Source of the DNA: a virus
IMG/VR virus record: IMGVR_UViG_3300044639_000460
Span: 1 to 37,561 of that record
Direction: 5' to 3' (one strand)
Length of the DNA: 37,561 nucleotides
Both the position numbers and the translations under genes were made by a program. Below the pieces are notes generated by a model, which worked only from the letters and a program-made list of their open reading frames with translations, had not been told where the DNA came from and ran no database searches. Each line of letters starts with the position of its first letter. Position 1 is the stretch's first letter. This document shows, piece by piece, positions 25,301-34,424 of this stretch.

Positions 25301-28300
25301 ATTTTCATTTACCTTTACAATATAAACATTTGATGGTAACCTATCTGTTGTACCTATACCAACACCAAAGTCTGTAGACGCAATGCCAATTGCTTGTGTG
25401 CTTCCAGCTCCTGGATTCGTATATGTAACTTTTTCGCCTGTGACAAAGAAATGATTTGGGATAGTTATTGTATCCGAATCAGTATTTGCTATAGAGACGC
25501 TACTGCCATTAAAGTCTCTTCTAAAAATTTGGAATCCTTTATGTTTTAGATCAAATTCACGTTTAATATCTCTTTCAGTTCCAAAATAAGTTCCATAATT
25601 TGTTTCAATACTTCCATTATTAAACGATACTACATCTTTTTCATCATCCTGATGTCTCAATGCATTAAAGAATCCAACAATTCTAGTATCAATACTTGGT
25701 AAAGGTGTAAAAGTAAGTTCGGTTGTTGATCCATTCTTTCTTGCACCAAAAGTTCCAAGTCCAGAATTGGTTTCAACGTTACCAAATTCAACAATATAAA
25801 TTTCACCAACACTCTCATCAGTTTGATCATCCAAAAGAACAATTTCAGATAATTGATATCTATTATTAGTAGTATCTGCAACTTGAACTAAACAATATGA
25901 ACAATCATAATCTCCGGGGTATTCTATAATTGATGTTGCAGTTGGAGATCCTGATGACGATATTGAAGTTGATATACCTTGGAGTCTAGCATGTTGCATA
26001 TCATAAGTTCCAATACCAGATGATGTTCCTCCTAAAACTGTTTGGAAAGTATTAAAGGTTACTGCTACTCCTGTGTTTGGATAAAAATCAACTTTGAGTT
26101 GAGATCCAGAGATATAAGGATAATATGTTCCTAATCCAGAACTAGAATATGCATCTAAAGAATGATCTGTAATCTGACCATATTCTAGTAATTCAACATT
26201 AACACCATCGTGAACAATATTGAGTTCATCAAATTCATGCTGTCCATTTGGTGCAGTAATTTCTACCAAAACTTTGGCGGAGTTATACGTTGTTCCAACA
26301 CCAACTATATTTGTTGAACCAGAGGAAACAAATCCACTATTTGTTTTTATGGTAACCAAGTCTCCAAAATGAGATGTACCAATTCCAAGCATTGAATCCT
26401 TTAGATTATATGATAAAGTGGTGATATTGTAATCATTGACTGAATAATTAATTGGATTAAAAGTTAAGACTCCTTCAGAACCATCAACAATAAAATCAAA
26501 TGATCCTAAATCATAAGAAGATTCTAATCTTGCATATTGGTTAAGATATCCTATTCCATCATCATGTACTAAAGAAACCAACATCAATTGTCTTTGACCT
26601 GCATATCTTCTATCAGAAACGTATGTAATATATTTTTGTGCTCTAGCGTCCGTAAGAGTAAATCTATGAACTTCAGAAAATCTTGTAGATCTTGGGTTGC
26701 TATTGAACTGAGAACTTAAGTCATCAATAGATAGAACTCTATTTCCTATAGATTCAAAATAATCAGTTAAAACTCTATTGGAAAAAGTTATTTCATTGGA
26801 AAAAATATTTCCAGAACCAGATAAAGAATTTTCTTTTACCAAATCAAAATCAGTGACACAATTTAAATCTACAAATCCAATAATATCTACAACTAAATCA
26901 ATATATGTTTTTTCCGTAGAAAGACCAACTGCCATTGAATTGGAATTTTTTGTTTCAAGTTGATACTCCGCAAACTTTTTAAATCCAGTTGTATGATTTA
27001 AAGTGCTTACAGCGTCTTTCCAAGAATCATAACTTATTTCAGATTTAATCGAGTAAGAAAAATTCTGATAAAAATCGTTATCTTGAATTCTTTCTGAATT
27101 GGTATTTAAGAATCCTGCATTTGTTTGCCATCCATTGTCAATAAAAGATGATGAATCTAAATTAAAGTAAGAATCTGTAGTATCTACAATACTAGCAATT
27201 CCTTGAGATTTTGAAGTTACTCCTTCAATTATTTCGCCAACTACAAAATTTTCTTTAGATACAACTCTTAACTGATTTGTAATTGGATTCCATCCATCAA
27301 CATATCCGGCAGTAGAATTTGATTTTATACTTTCTCCAATAAAATAATTATTCTTTTGAAGTTCAACATTAAAAGTTGGAAAATATTTTTGTGGAATTAT
27401 CCTTCCAGAAGAATTTACTGAATCATAATTTCCTGGGAATTGAGATGTAGAAAGTAATCCATCTAGACTATACGATACTGATCCTATTCCGCCTCTATTT
27501 TCTGTGACAGATGTGAGAGTAAAGAGTTTGTAATCATAATTTTCAGAATTATAACCAATACCAGTGGATCCCAAACCAACACTAATGTTTTCAATAAGAA
27601 CTTTATCATTTACAGTAAATGGGAATGATTCTGCTGTACTAAAACCAACTGATAAAATAACTGTTACTTCTTTTGTCGTTGAATTATATCTAATAGATCC
27701 AATTCCAACACCATTTGAGTTTTGTATTGGTAAAATAGTTGGAGTAACGTTATTCAAACTATAAGCATTTTTACGTATTTCTACTTGGTTGTTTCCTAAG
27801 GTATATTTTAAATCAATTTCTGGAACAAGTTTGTTGGTTTTGCCGTCAAATACAAGAAGTTTTGGAGATGTGTTATAACCTCTACCAAAAGAAGAAATTC
27901 CAACAGACTTTAATGATGATAGTGGTTCTACCTTAATGACTTGGTTCAAAGAAATACTTGGTTTTAATGTAAAATCACTTGGAAAATCAAATCCAATATC
28001 ATTGATTTTTGTCTTTTTGATTTTCCCAATTGAAGAACTAAATGCTTCTAATATAGAATTTCGTCCAAGTCCAGTAACAATTGTAGAAATTCCAGGTAAT
28101 GCATAATAATTTTTACCTTTATTTGTTACTTCAATATCAGAAATAGCACCAAAAGCACTAGTAGAATCAGTTGTATATCTTATACTTGAAGCAGAACCGG
28201 TGTAAGAAGTATTTTCTGGTGTTTGTTGCAGAGTATACGTAAATGTGGTTGAAGAAATAGATGTTATTGTATGTTTTCCATTATATTCACTTGATAATAT

Positions 28301-31300
28301 TTCAATTTCATTATTTAAAATAACATCAGTATCAATATTAATTTTTTTCTTTTCGTCGGGAATTGTGCTATCATAAACTGGATTTAATTTATAATATAAT
28401 CTATTTGGAATATCGTCATTAACAGTTAAAATTACTTTTGCATTAGTTGCAACACCAACTGTCCCTGATCTTTGAATTTCAAATATATTTTTTTGCTTGC
28501 TTGACTCAAAAGTTTGAGTAAAATTGCTATCTTTATAAAAATCCAAACTAAATGCTGGATATCTCTGAGACTGATTTATATAAGACAGTGAAGAATCTGA
28601 TAAATCAAAAGTTACTGTAGAATCTTTGTAAAGTGTTATTGGGGGGTTGATTGGTAAAATAACTCCAGAAGAAGAACTTGTAATCCCAACAGATATTGGT
28701 TTTTCAGCAGTGGCATTATAAAAAGTTTCGGATAACTTAATGTTATTTTTATCTACCTTGATTACATAATATTCTTTTTCGTTCTGTAACCCTCCAGAAG
28801 GTGCTGTCGAGGTATGAATTACCTTTTGCCCATTGTATAGTTGGTGATTTTGAATTGTAATAGTATTTGTTGAAGTGTTGACTCCAATCGAAGCAAAAGT
28901 TTGGGGATTAATAATAGCCTTTCTATTATAATCATCATACTTGATAGTAAACGTAGTTGAGATTGAAGGATTAACATCTACATAAACAGTATCATTGTTA
29001 GATAATCCGTGAGTGGCAGAACAAGAAACTGTAACATTATTTCTTTCAATTGTTCCTGTGATGACAGCAAAATTAGTTTTTAAACTATGATAAACACCAG
29101 AACCATTTTCTACAAAATAAAGAGTAGATTGGGATCTTTGAGTACTTGCAATACCAACAAAAGTGCCGGTAGATCCCAAACCAACTCTAATAGTTGCAAT
29201 ACCAATTAAATCATCAGAAATTTTTGCGATATAAACACTTGACTGATCTGTAATAGTTGTGGTTCCAATACCACTTGAAGAAACTACTAAGGATGATCCA
29301 CCATTGTTTGAATACGTAACCAAATCACCAGTTTCTAATCCGTGATTTGGAATGTAGATTGATTTGGTTGGGATAAAGATTTGTGTAATCCCTGCACCAG
29401 GATTGCTGAAGGTAATTGTTGTTCCAATGCCAACACCAGATAACGTTCCAAGACCAACAGAATCTACTGGATTGAAGTATAATTCAGTATTAATTCTATA
29501 GTCATATGAAGTTCTGTATCCCGCATTAATAAGTAACTTTCTTGGATTTTCTTTAAGTTGAGTTGATGAAGTATGAGCAACTCCTGATGTGCCTTGATAT
29601 GATCTAATAACCCTAATTCTTGAATTTAGTCTGTCAACATTAAGAACCTTTACCTTTTCATTCTCAATAGAAAGAATATCATTTTCTTTTATGTTTGGAT
29701 ACTTCAAAATTCCAGAAACATTAATATAAGTAATAATTCCTGTTGCTCCTGTGCTGCCAATTCCAGTATTTACAGTTCCCGATGTTGTTCCAATTCCAGA
29801 AATAGTTAAAATATTTGTGGATATACCTACTTTGTAAAATCCTTCTATCAAAGAAGATGTTGTGCTTAGACCATAAACAGAAACAAAATCATTATTTTTA
29901 AAATTGTGGGGATCATTTGCAATAACGATATAATCTCCCTTATTTTCACCGGGATATATTTCTACATTCGAAATGGTGCTAGTGGCAACACTTACTGAAA
30001 CTACCGATTTCCCTTCAACTTTCGAAACTCTAGCACTTAATCCATCACCCTGAGTATTTGTATTATTAAATATGACCGAATCATTAACCTTATAATTTGT
30101 TCCCCCAGTTATAATACCAACAGATTCTACAACTCCAGGTGATGCAAATTTAACATCTACTGTTTGATTTAAATTATTTGGAATTGTTAGATAAGAGTAT
30201 GATGCATCCTCATTTAACAAATTGTAGAAATAGGTATTTCTAGACCATTTGGTTTGATTGAGATCTATGTCGTCTTGATTTGAATTCTTTAAGAAGTTAA
30301 AATCAATTGGTTTTGATTTAAAAGAATCACCAATTAAATATGGGAATTTTGGTTGTTTATAGTTTGAAAACTTCCCACCACTGTCAGCAGTTGATTCAAA
30401 TGTAGCAAAATATGCATAAGTTCCTTTTGGAAATTCGGGAGTAATGCAGAATCTACCGTTATTTTCATCAAGAACTGTGTCGTCACCTTTTTTGAAGTAT
30501 GTAAAGTCTTCTACAAAAAATCCAAGTTCAAAAGAAGTTAATGATGGTCTATTTGACTTATTTTCGGTTATATAACCAGATTTAAGTTGAGTAACTATAC
30601 CACCAGTTTTTGTAACGTATCCGTAAGGACCATAAATTGGATTTCCATCATATGCCCATCCAATAATTGGAGAATGGCTTGTCGAATCTACTTCAATATT
30701 ATTTTGCTTTGATAGATCAGTTTTTCCATATACTTTGTTACCATTTTGATCTGATGGTTGCAAAATCTCTCTTAATTTTCTAGGAGCATAAAGGTGTGCA
30801 TATTGAAGTTCGAATGTATCATTGATACCATTGGATATAATTCCATCATCAGATGTTAATGAGGAATAATTCTTTTTAAATAAATTGATGGTCCATGCTT
30901 GTATTTTTGCTTGAAATTCTGCGGCAGATCCAGCAGAAAGCACTGTAATTGAAGTAGAATCTTGAGAATATCCTATTCCACTTTCAATTACTTTTACTGA
31001 AGTTATTTGACCATTAGTAATGACTGGGGTTACGACAGCGCCTGTTCCAGTTCCATTTACAACTAAAGTTGGTGGAGAGTTATATTCAGATCCTGTATTA
31101 TTGACCAAGACTTCAATAATTTTTCCATCAGTAGAAACTATGGGATTTAACTGTGCAGATTTGCCAGTTTTTAATATAAATGATGGTTGTCTATAGAAAT
31201 TAATTATTTCTGAGGAACCATATCCAACTCCATTAGAAGTTAAATGTACTGATGTAATTTGTCCTCTAAAAATGGGTTGGATGACTGCATCAAAAGTTTT

Positions 31301-34300
31301 TGTTCCAATTGAAGATAGTCCAACATTTCCAATAAGTTCTACTTTAATTTCTGGATAATTAAATACGTGAGTGCCTAGACCAACAGAATTTAATTTAACA
31401 TATTGTTTGGTATTATAATAGAAATCAATATTAGTGCTTCCAACTCCAACTGTAGAAAGTTTAAATGAATTGTCATCTACTTTGGTTACAATATACTCCG
31501 TATTTGTAGATAATCCACTAACTGGAGTAAAATCAGTTGTATATATAACTTTTTCGCCTGAATTATATCCGTGATTATTAATTACAATTTGAGATAATGA
31601 AGTATTAATTCCTAGATGTGTAGTTGTTCTTTTTTTGTTTTCATATCCAAATCCAGAATTTTCTACATTAATAGATCCTACTATAGATTTTTGATTATAA
31701 GACTTAAGTTTATGATTTCCTATTCCATATGAGGATAATGTGATAGTGTTAATGCCAGAAATAGAGTCATCTAAAGTTTTATGGAGTTTAATTGTAAAGT
31801 TATCTTTTACAAAAACAAAATATGAGGAATCTGTGGATAATCCTCCAACACCTCTTTGATTATCTGTTTTATAAATTACTTGTTCGCCATTTCTAAACTT
31901 GTGATACGTGGTAAAACCAATAGTTGACAGAGCACTACCAATCCCCACCAAATCTGCATTACCTTGAGAGTTAAAAGTAGATTCGTGCTCTACTAACTTC
32001 ATATTTACAAAAGCTTTTGCGCCAATACCATTACCGCCAGTAATTTTGATAATTGGTGTATCTAGATAATCAAATCCAGGGTCAATAATTCTAATTTCTT
32101 GAAGTGATCCATTAACTGCACACAATCCAGTCGCACCTACTCCTAAAGAATCTGTTATGCTTAAGATAGGAGGGTTAATTACATCATAATTTGATCCTGG
32201 AGCAGTTACTTCAACCTCTTTTATTTCTCCATAATATATTGATTCTTTTGCTTTATAATTTAAAATCTCTACACCATTAAGTAATATTCCAGTAAAACCT
32301 GGATTTGTTTTATAGGTATTTCCATCATCACTTGATAAAGATAACTCTCTAAGTAATTTTTGATTCTGTAAGGTTTTAGATTTAAATTCATAAAGTTCAA
32401 TTTTATTATTTGCTACTGTAGTGCTGCTGGATACAGATACAAAAATACCATTGAATATATTAGTTCTACTCTTTGCGAGACTAATTCGATTAGAATCTAT
32501 TCTTTTAACAAAGTAAATCCCTTCATCAAATAGAGAACTATTAATTGAACTGGTTATAATAGTTGAACCCTGAGAATCTATAGATGTTGATGTAGATATC
32601 TCTGGGGTATAATAAACACTATCTCCAGTATAAAATCCGTGATCAGAATTTGGAGTTATTGTAAAAATAGTTCCGGAGAAAGTTCCAGAAAATGTAACGG
32701 ATCTATCAGTAGTTGATAATGATTGATTATAATAAGATGGAATAGATGGTGAAGAAACTAATGTTTTATTATTAAGTTTGTATATGTTTTGAACATTTGA
32801 GTTTACAATAGAAACACCAGAAAAATAAGTAGAAGTTGATTTAAGTATACTTTTTTTAATTATATACGTATCATTTAAACTTAATGATCCTTGTCCTTTG
32901 ATTGTAAAAGTTGCATTTGAAATTAAATCAATAACTGTTGATATTTTTTTAATACCAGAACTTGAAATTATATCAACTCTATCTCCGATTTTTAAAATAT
33001 TTGCATTTAAAGTAGTGATATCATAAGTGTCATTTGTTCCACGAGAAATAATTGATTTTACTTCATATGAGATTGGAATATTAAAGAACCAATCTTTAGA
33101 ATAAACATCACTTGAGTTTACTCCTAAAGTTCTGATTACAGAGGTATCATTTTTGTAGTGATATCTAGTGTCACCTAAAATTTCTGTAGAGTTTAAAACT
33201 GATGTTACTCTTAGTTTTACGAGAGATCCACTAGGAGTAAATACTTGAGCATATGTATTAATCCCAACAGACTCTGCATCTAAAATGGTTTTAGAAACCC
33301 CAGAACATCCAAAAAATTGAGTTAAGGATTTTGAAGTATATGTAACAACTCCAGTAGTTTGATCTCCATACTTTACTAAAAGTTCTCCATTTTTTGGAAA
33401 TCCAACAGTAGAATCAACATCAAAAACAGTTGTCCCTGCAGAAACTGTGCCAATTATTTTTGTTCTTGGATGAACAGTAAATTTGCCAATTGTAGCCCCA
33501 TTAGCAATAATATCCCTATCATATCCAGAGTCTAAACTTAACTTATAATAAGTGTTTCCAATTCCAGAGATTATTTTTTCTACGTAGGTTATTGGACTAC
33601 GAGCGTATAAAATGTCACCATATGCATTTTGATATAAAGTTTGGTTTGTTAAATCTGATGGATCTCCAGAAATGCTTTCTACAACTATATCATTAGTTAA
33701 TCTATAATGAGCATCTGATGGTCTGAAAAGATTTTCTTTTGGTCTAATAATCTTTACATTTTTTCCATACAAAACTTTAAAGAGAATTTCAAAAGATTCA
33801 TCAGTTCCTTTACTCTGATAAAAATCTTTGATTTGTTTTAAAAAGATAGATTGATTTAAATCAGAATATAGAGATCTATCTTCAAATCCTGGAGAAAGTT
33901 GATATTTTATTTTAGATAAAAATTCTTTAAGAAATAAAGAACTTAAATTATTAATTTTAGATCCTTTAACGTGACTAGAAGATTCTGTAGACTTAAAGGT
34001 TAATTGATCTGGAACATTCTGTGTGGTGTAAGAAGATATTCCACTAAAACCTCTAATACATCCAACAAAAGAATTTGATGTTTTAGAAGTATATGTGATT
34101 ATTTCGTCATCAATTTGAATCAATCCATAAGAATCTGGAAAATCTAATGCCCCTTGATTAGTTTGTCCAACATCTATGGTAATTGTTGTATCAATATCAG
34201 TTATATCGGAAGCGAGATACAAATATTCAGTATTATTTGTAAGTTCATCTACTTTTACATATTGATCAATATTTTGAATTAAATCAACAGGAGCACCTTT

Positions 34301-34420
34301 AAATTCTTGAGAAATGTAATATTGCGAAAGAAATTCAGATATTAACGGAAACTCTTCCCTTACATATGCAGGAAGTTGATTCTTAACGATGTTGTTGAAC
34401 TGAACTCTCTTTTCTGTCAT
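22370..34420 (-). CDS. gp7: Giant gp7-like baseplate wedge initiator
   Basis: This 4016-residue protein is about four times T4 gp7 (1032). gp7 starts wedge assembly and binds gp10, gp8 and gp6. The gp7 homology is at the N-terminus: LPAYVREEFPLISEFLSQYY (about 16-35), then DLNQSIFLKQIKDFYQSKGT and DESFEILFKVLYGKNVKI (188-224) and LTNDIVVESISGDP (241-254). These match the C-terminal part of T4 gp7 (FYSTKGIEASYKFLFKVLYN). So only the conserved gp7 core is retained, at the front. The rest is a chain of modules: GxGY-P repeats, at least seven NHG-type units, a YHYH-like domain (~1245-1370), and near the C-terminus LIFLNDVLQIPGSGYQFAGG. It sits between gp6 and gp8 as in T4. No frameshift is seen over 12 kb. 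Confidence 0.9.
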   Translation of the reverse strand: MTEKRVQFNNIVKNQLPAYVREEFPLISEFLSQYYISQEFKGAPVDLIQNIDQYVKVDELTNNTEYLYLASDITDIDTTITIDVGQTNQGALDFPDSYGLIQIDDEIITYTSKTSNSFVGCIRGFSGISSYTTQNVPDQLTFKSTESSSHVKGSKINNLSSLFLKEFLSKIKYQLSPGFEDRSLYSDLNQSIFLKQIKDFYQSKGTDESFEILFKVLYGKNVKIIRPKENLFRPSDAHYRLTNDIVVESISGDPSDLTNQTLYQNAYGDILYARSPITYVEKIISGIGNTYYKLSLDSGYDRDIIANGATIGKFTVHPRTKIIGTVSAGTTVFDVDSTVGFPKNGELLVKYGDQTTGVVTYTSKSLTQFFGCSGVSKTILDAESVGINTYAQVFTPSGSLVKLRVTSVLNSTEILGDTRYHYKNDTSVIRTLGVNSSDVYSKDWFFNIPISYEVKSIISRGTNDTYDITTLNANILKIGDRVDIISSSGIKKISTVIDLISNATFTIKGQGSLSLNDTYIIKKSILKSTSTYFSGVSIVNSNVQNIYKLNNKTLVSSPSIPSYYNQSLSTTDRSVTFSGTFSGTIFTITPNSDHGFYTGDSVYYTPEISTSTSIDSQGSTIITSSINSSLFDEGIYFVKRIDSNRISLAKSRTNIFNGIFVSVSSSTTVANNKIELYEFKSKTLQNQKLLRELSLSSDDGNTYKTNPGFTGILLNGVEILNYKAKESIYYGEIKEVEVTAPGSNYDVINPPILSITDSLGVGATGLCAVNGSLQEIRIIDPGFDYLDTPIIKITGGNGIGAKAFVNMKLVEHESTFNSQGNADLVGIGSALSTIGFTTYHKFRNGEQVIYKTDNQRGVGGLSTDSSYFVFVKDNFTIKLHKTLDDSISGINTITLSSYGIGNHKLKSYNQKSIVGSINVENSGFGYENKKRTTTHLGINTSLSQIVINNHGYNSGEKVIYTTDFTPVSGLSTNTEYIVTKVDDNSFKLSTVGVGSTNIDFYYNTKQYVKLNSVGLGTHVFNYPEIKVELIGNVGLSSIGTKTFDAVIQPIFRGQITSVHLTSNGVGYGSSEIINFYRQPSFILKTGKSAQLNPIVSTDGKIIEVLVNNTGSEYNSPPTLVVNGTGTGAVVTPVITNGQITSVKVIESGIGYSQDSTSITVLSAGSAAEFQAKIQAWTINLFKKNYSSLTSDDGIISNGINDTFELQYAHLYAPRKLREILQPSDQNGNKVYGKTDLSKQNNIEVDSTSHSPIIGWAYDGNPIYGPYGYVTKTGGIVTQLKSGYITENKSNRPSLTSFELGFFVEDFTYFKKGDDTVLDENNGRFCITPEFPKGTYAYFATFESTADSGGKFSNYKQPKFPYLIGDSFKSKPIDFNFLKNSNQDDIDLNQTKWSRNTYFYNLLNEDASYSYLTIPNNLNQTVDVKFASPGVVESVGIITGGTNYKVNDSVIFNNTNTQGDGLSARVSKVEGKSVVSVSVATSTISNVEIYPGENKGDYIVIANDPHNFKNNDFVSVYGLSTTSSLIEGFYKVGISTNILTISGIGTTSGTVNTGIGSTGATGIITYINVSGILKYPNIKENDILSIENEKVKVLNVDRLNSRIRVIRSYQGTSGVAHTSSTQLKENPRKLLINAGYRTSYDYRINTELYFNPVDSVGLGTLSGVGIGTTITFSNPGAGITQIFIPTKSIYIPNHGLETGDLVTYSNNGGSSLVVSSSGIGTTTITDQSSVYIAKISDDLIGIATIRVGLGSTGTFVGIASTQRSQSTLYFVENGSGVYHSLKTNFAVITGTIERNNVTVSCSATHGLSNNDTVYVDVNPSISTTFTIKYDDYNRKAIINPQTFASIGVNTSTNTITIQNHQLYNGQKVIHTSTAPSGGLQNEKEYYVIKVDKNNIKLSETFYNATAEKPISVGITSSSSGVILPINPPITLYKDSTVTFDLSDSSLSYINQSQRYPAFSLDFYKDSNFTQTFESSKQKNIFEIQRSGTVGVATNAKVILTVNDDIPNRLYYKLNPVYDSTIPDEKKKINIDTDVILNNEIEILSSEYNGKHTITSISSTTFTYTLQQTPENTSYTGSASSIRYTTDSTSAFGAISDIEVTNKGKNYYALPGISTIVTGLGRNSILEAFSSSIGKIKKTKINDIGFDFPSDFTLKPSISLNQVIKVEPLSSLKSVGISSFGRGYNTSPKLLVFDGKTNKLVPEIDLKYTLGNNQVEIRKNAYSLNNVTPTILPIQNSNGVGIGSIRYNSTTKEVTVILSVGFSTAESFPFTVNDKVLIENISVGLGSTGIGYNSENYDYKLFTLTSVTENRGGIGSVSYSLDGLLSTSQFPGNYDSVNSSGRIIPQKYFPTFNVELQKNNYFIGESIKSNSTAGYVDGWNPITNQLRVVSKENFVVGEIIEGVTSKSQGIASIVDTTDSYFNLDSSSFIDNGWQTNAGFLNTNSERIQDNDFYQNFSYSIKSEISYDSWKDAVSTLNHTTGFKKFAEYQLETKNSNSMAVGLSTEKTYIDLVVDIIGFVDLNCVTDFDLVKENSLSGSGNIFSNEITFSNRVLTDYFESIGNRVLSIDDLSSQFNSNPRSTRFSEVHRFTLTDARAQKYITYVSDRRYAGQRQLMLVSLVHDDGIGYLNQYARLESSYDLGSFDFIVDGSEGVLTFNPINYSVNDYNITTLSYNLKDSMLGIGTSHFGDLVTIKTNSGFVSSGSTNIVGVGTTYNSAKVLVEITAPNGQHEFDELNIVHDGVNVELLEYGQITDHSLDAYSSSGLGTYYPYISGSQLKVDFYPNTGVAVTFNTFQTVLGGTSSGIGTYDMQHARLQGISTSISSSGSPTATSIIEYPGDYDCSYCLVQVADTTNNRYQLSEIVLLDDQTDESVGEIYIVEFGNVETNSGLGTFGARKNGSTTELTFTPLPSIDTRIVGFFNALRHQDDEKDVVSFNNGSIETNYGTYFGTERDIKREFDLKHKGFQIFRRDFNGSSVSIANTDSDTITIPNHFFVTGEKVTYTNPGAGSTQAIGIASTDFGVGIGTTDRLPSNVYIVKVNENTIKLARNAEDALSLTPKVLNLTSVGIGTSHAFTAINQNAKVIVAIDNLIQSPIVSTAQTTTLAINAFSTDDLIYVSGITSFFGGDLIKIGSEIMKIDSVGVGSTNSFRVRRPWMGTSVAGYSTGTLVTKVVGNYNIVDNILNFVEAPYGNVPLSTSTNRPDERDWVGISTSSNFQGRTFLRSGIPAGTDETYYKNYVFNDISNQFNGKTKNFNLKSNGTSVTGISTENAVILINDIFQGPGLSNDYYLSESIGVTTITFTGAATSIAYDVNTSSLPSGGVIVSVGSTEGFGYQPLVSAGGTAIVSGLGTISSISIGNSGSGYRSGTGVVRVGVATSSTGTPSIHFIGTAIVNNGNIVSIAITNPGTGYTSSNPPYVVIDDPLSYSNLPLVYSSSSPTGLGSQATVDVVVGQGSSIIDFEIKNLGYGYGQGEVLTVSIGGTVGIPTDPTKTYKEFQISIQNTISDKFTGWSIGELQVLDNIEDLFDGSRVTFPLRVAGSLISIRSARGSNINIQDNLLIFLNDVLQIPGSGYQFAGGSVITFTEAPKVGDLCKIIFYRGSGSIDVIERNVLETVKVGDDLTIGYDSSIGQPATLQETERNVSSIDSTDLVKTIPYYGPGLVNNPTVLRPVTWCRQTEDKIIDEKEVGKDRILYEALIYPSSYLIQSVGIGSTVVFVDSIRPFFNPLNENDTTLNFQKDILILSQDSKVSAAATAIVSSGGTISSIVISDGGFGYSSAPTITIENSVGFGSTATATSSITAGIVTSVSITGPGTGYTTTNVPNVLIAPPSFSIEENTVVTYEGDFGIITGISTTTVGVASTGIIFDFLIPKDSPLRNSSITGFTTISGIATGYYFVIHNSNIGQGVTSLDSNGSIVGVGSTFLDNVYQAVAVSIAQTSTPGLGVTYVAKVTASLTSYNGLSGVGFSNFYGEYSWGRIALGTREKEVSYNAYTTNGYVGIATGTVIKRSSSLKYLNYIS
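25418..32660 (-). repeat. Dispersed NHG-type repeat family in the gp7-like protein
   Basis: Units share a pattern of beta strand, N/D-H-G/x, T/N-G-E/D/Q-x-V-x-Y, a variable loop, Y-x-V-x-K-V-x-x-N-x-I-K-L. Examples by approximate residue: SDHGFYTGDSVYY (594), YHKFRNGEQVIY (840), NNHGYNSGEKVIY (951), DPHNFKNNDFVSV (1506), PNHGLETGDLVTY (1694), THGLSNNDTVYV (1804), QNHQLYNGQKVIH (1861) and PNHFFVTGEKVTY (2991). They are diverged rather than recent tandem copies. Confidence 0.75.
30311..30688 (-). other. YHYH-like domain inside the gp7-like protein
   Basis: About residues 1245-1370 read SHSPIIGWAYDGNPIYGPYG, a variable linker, LDENNGRFCITPEFPKGTYA, YFATF and FPYLIGDSF. This matches the YHYH domain layout (G-x-x-x-D-G-x-P-I-Y-G, L-D-x-x-N-G-R, T-P-E-x-P-x-G-T-Y, P-Y-x-x-G). 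The histidines for which the family is named are replaced (GTYAYFAT rather than a YHYH-type string). The role in a baseplate protein is unknown. Confidence 0.75.
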
Positions 34421-34424
34421 GTTA

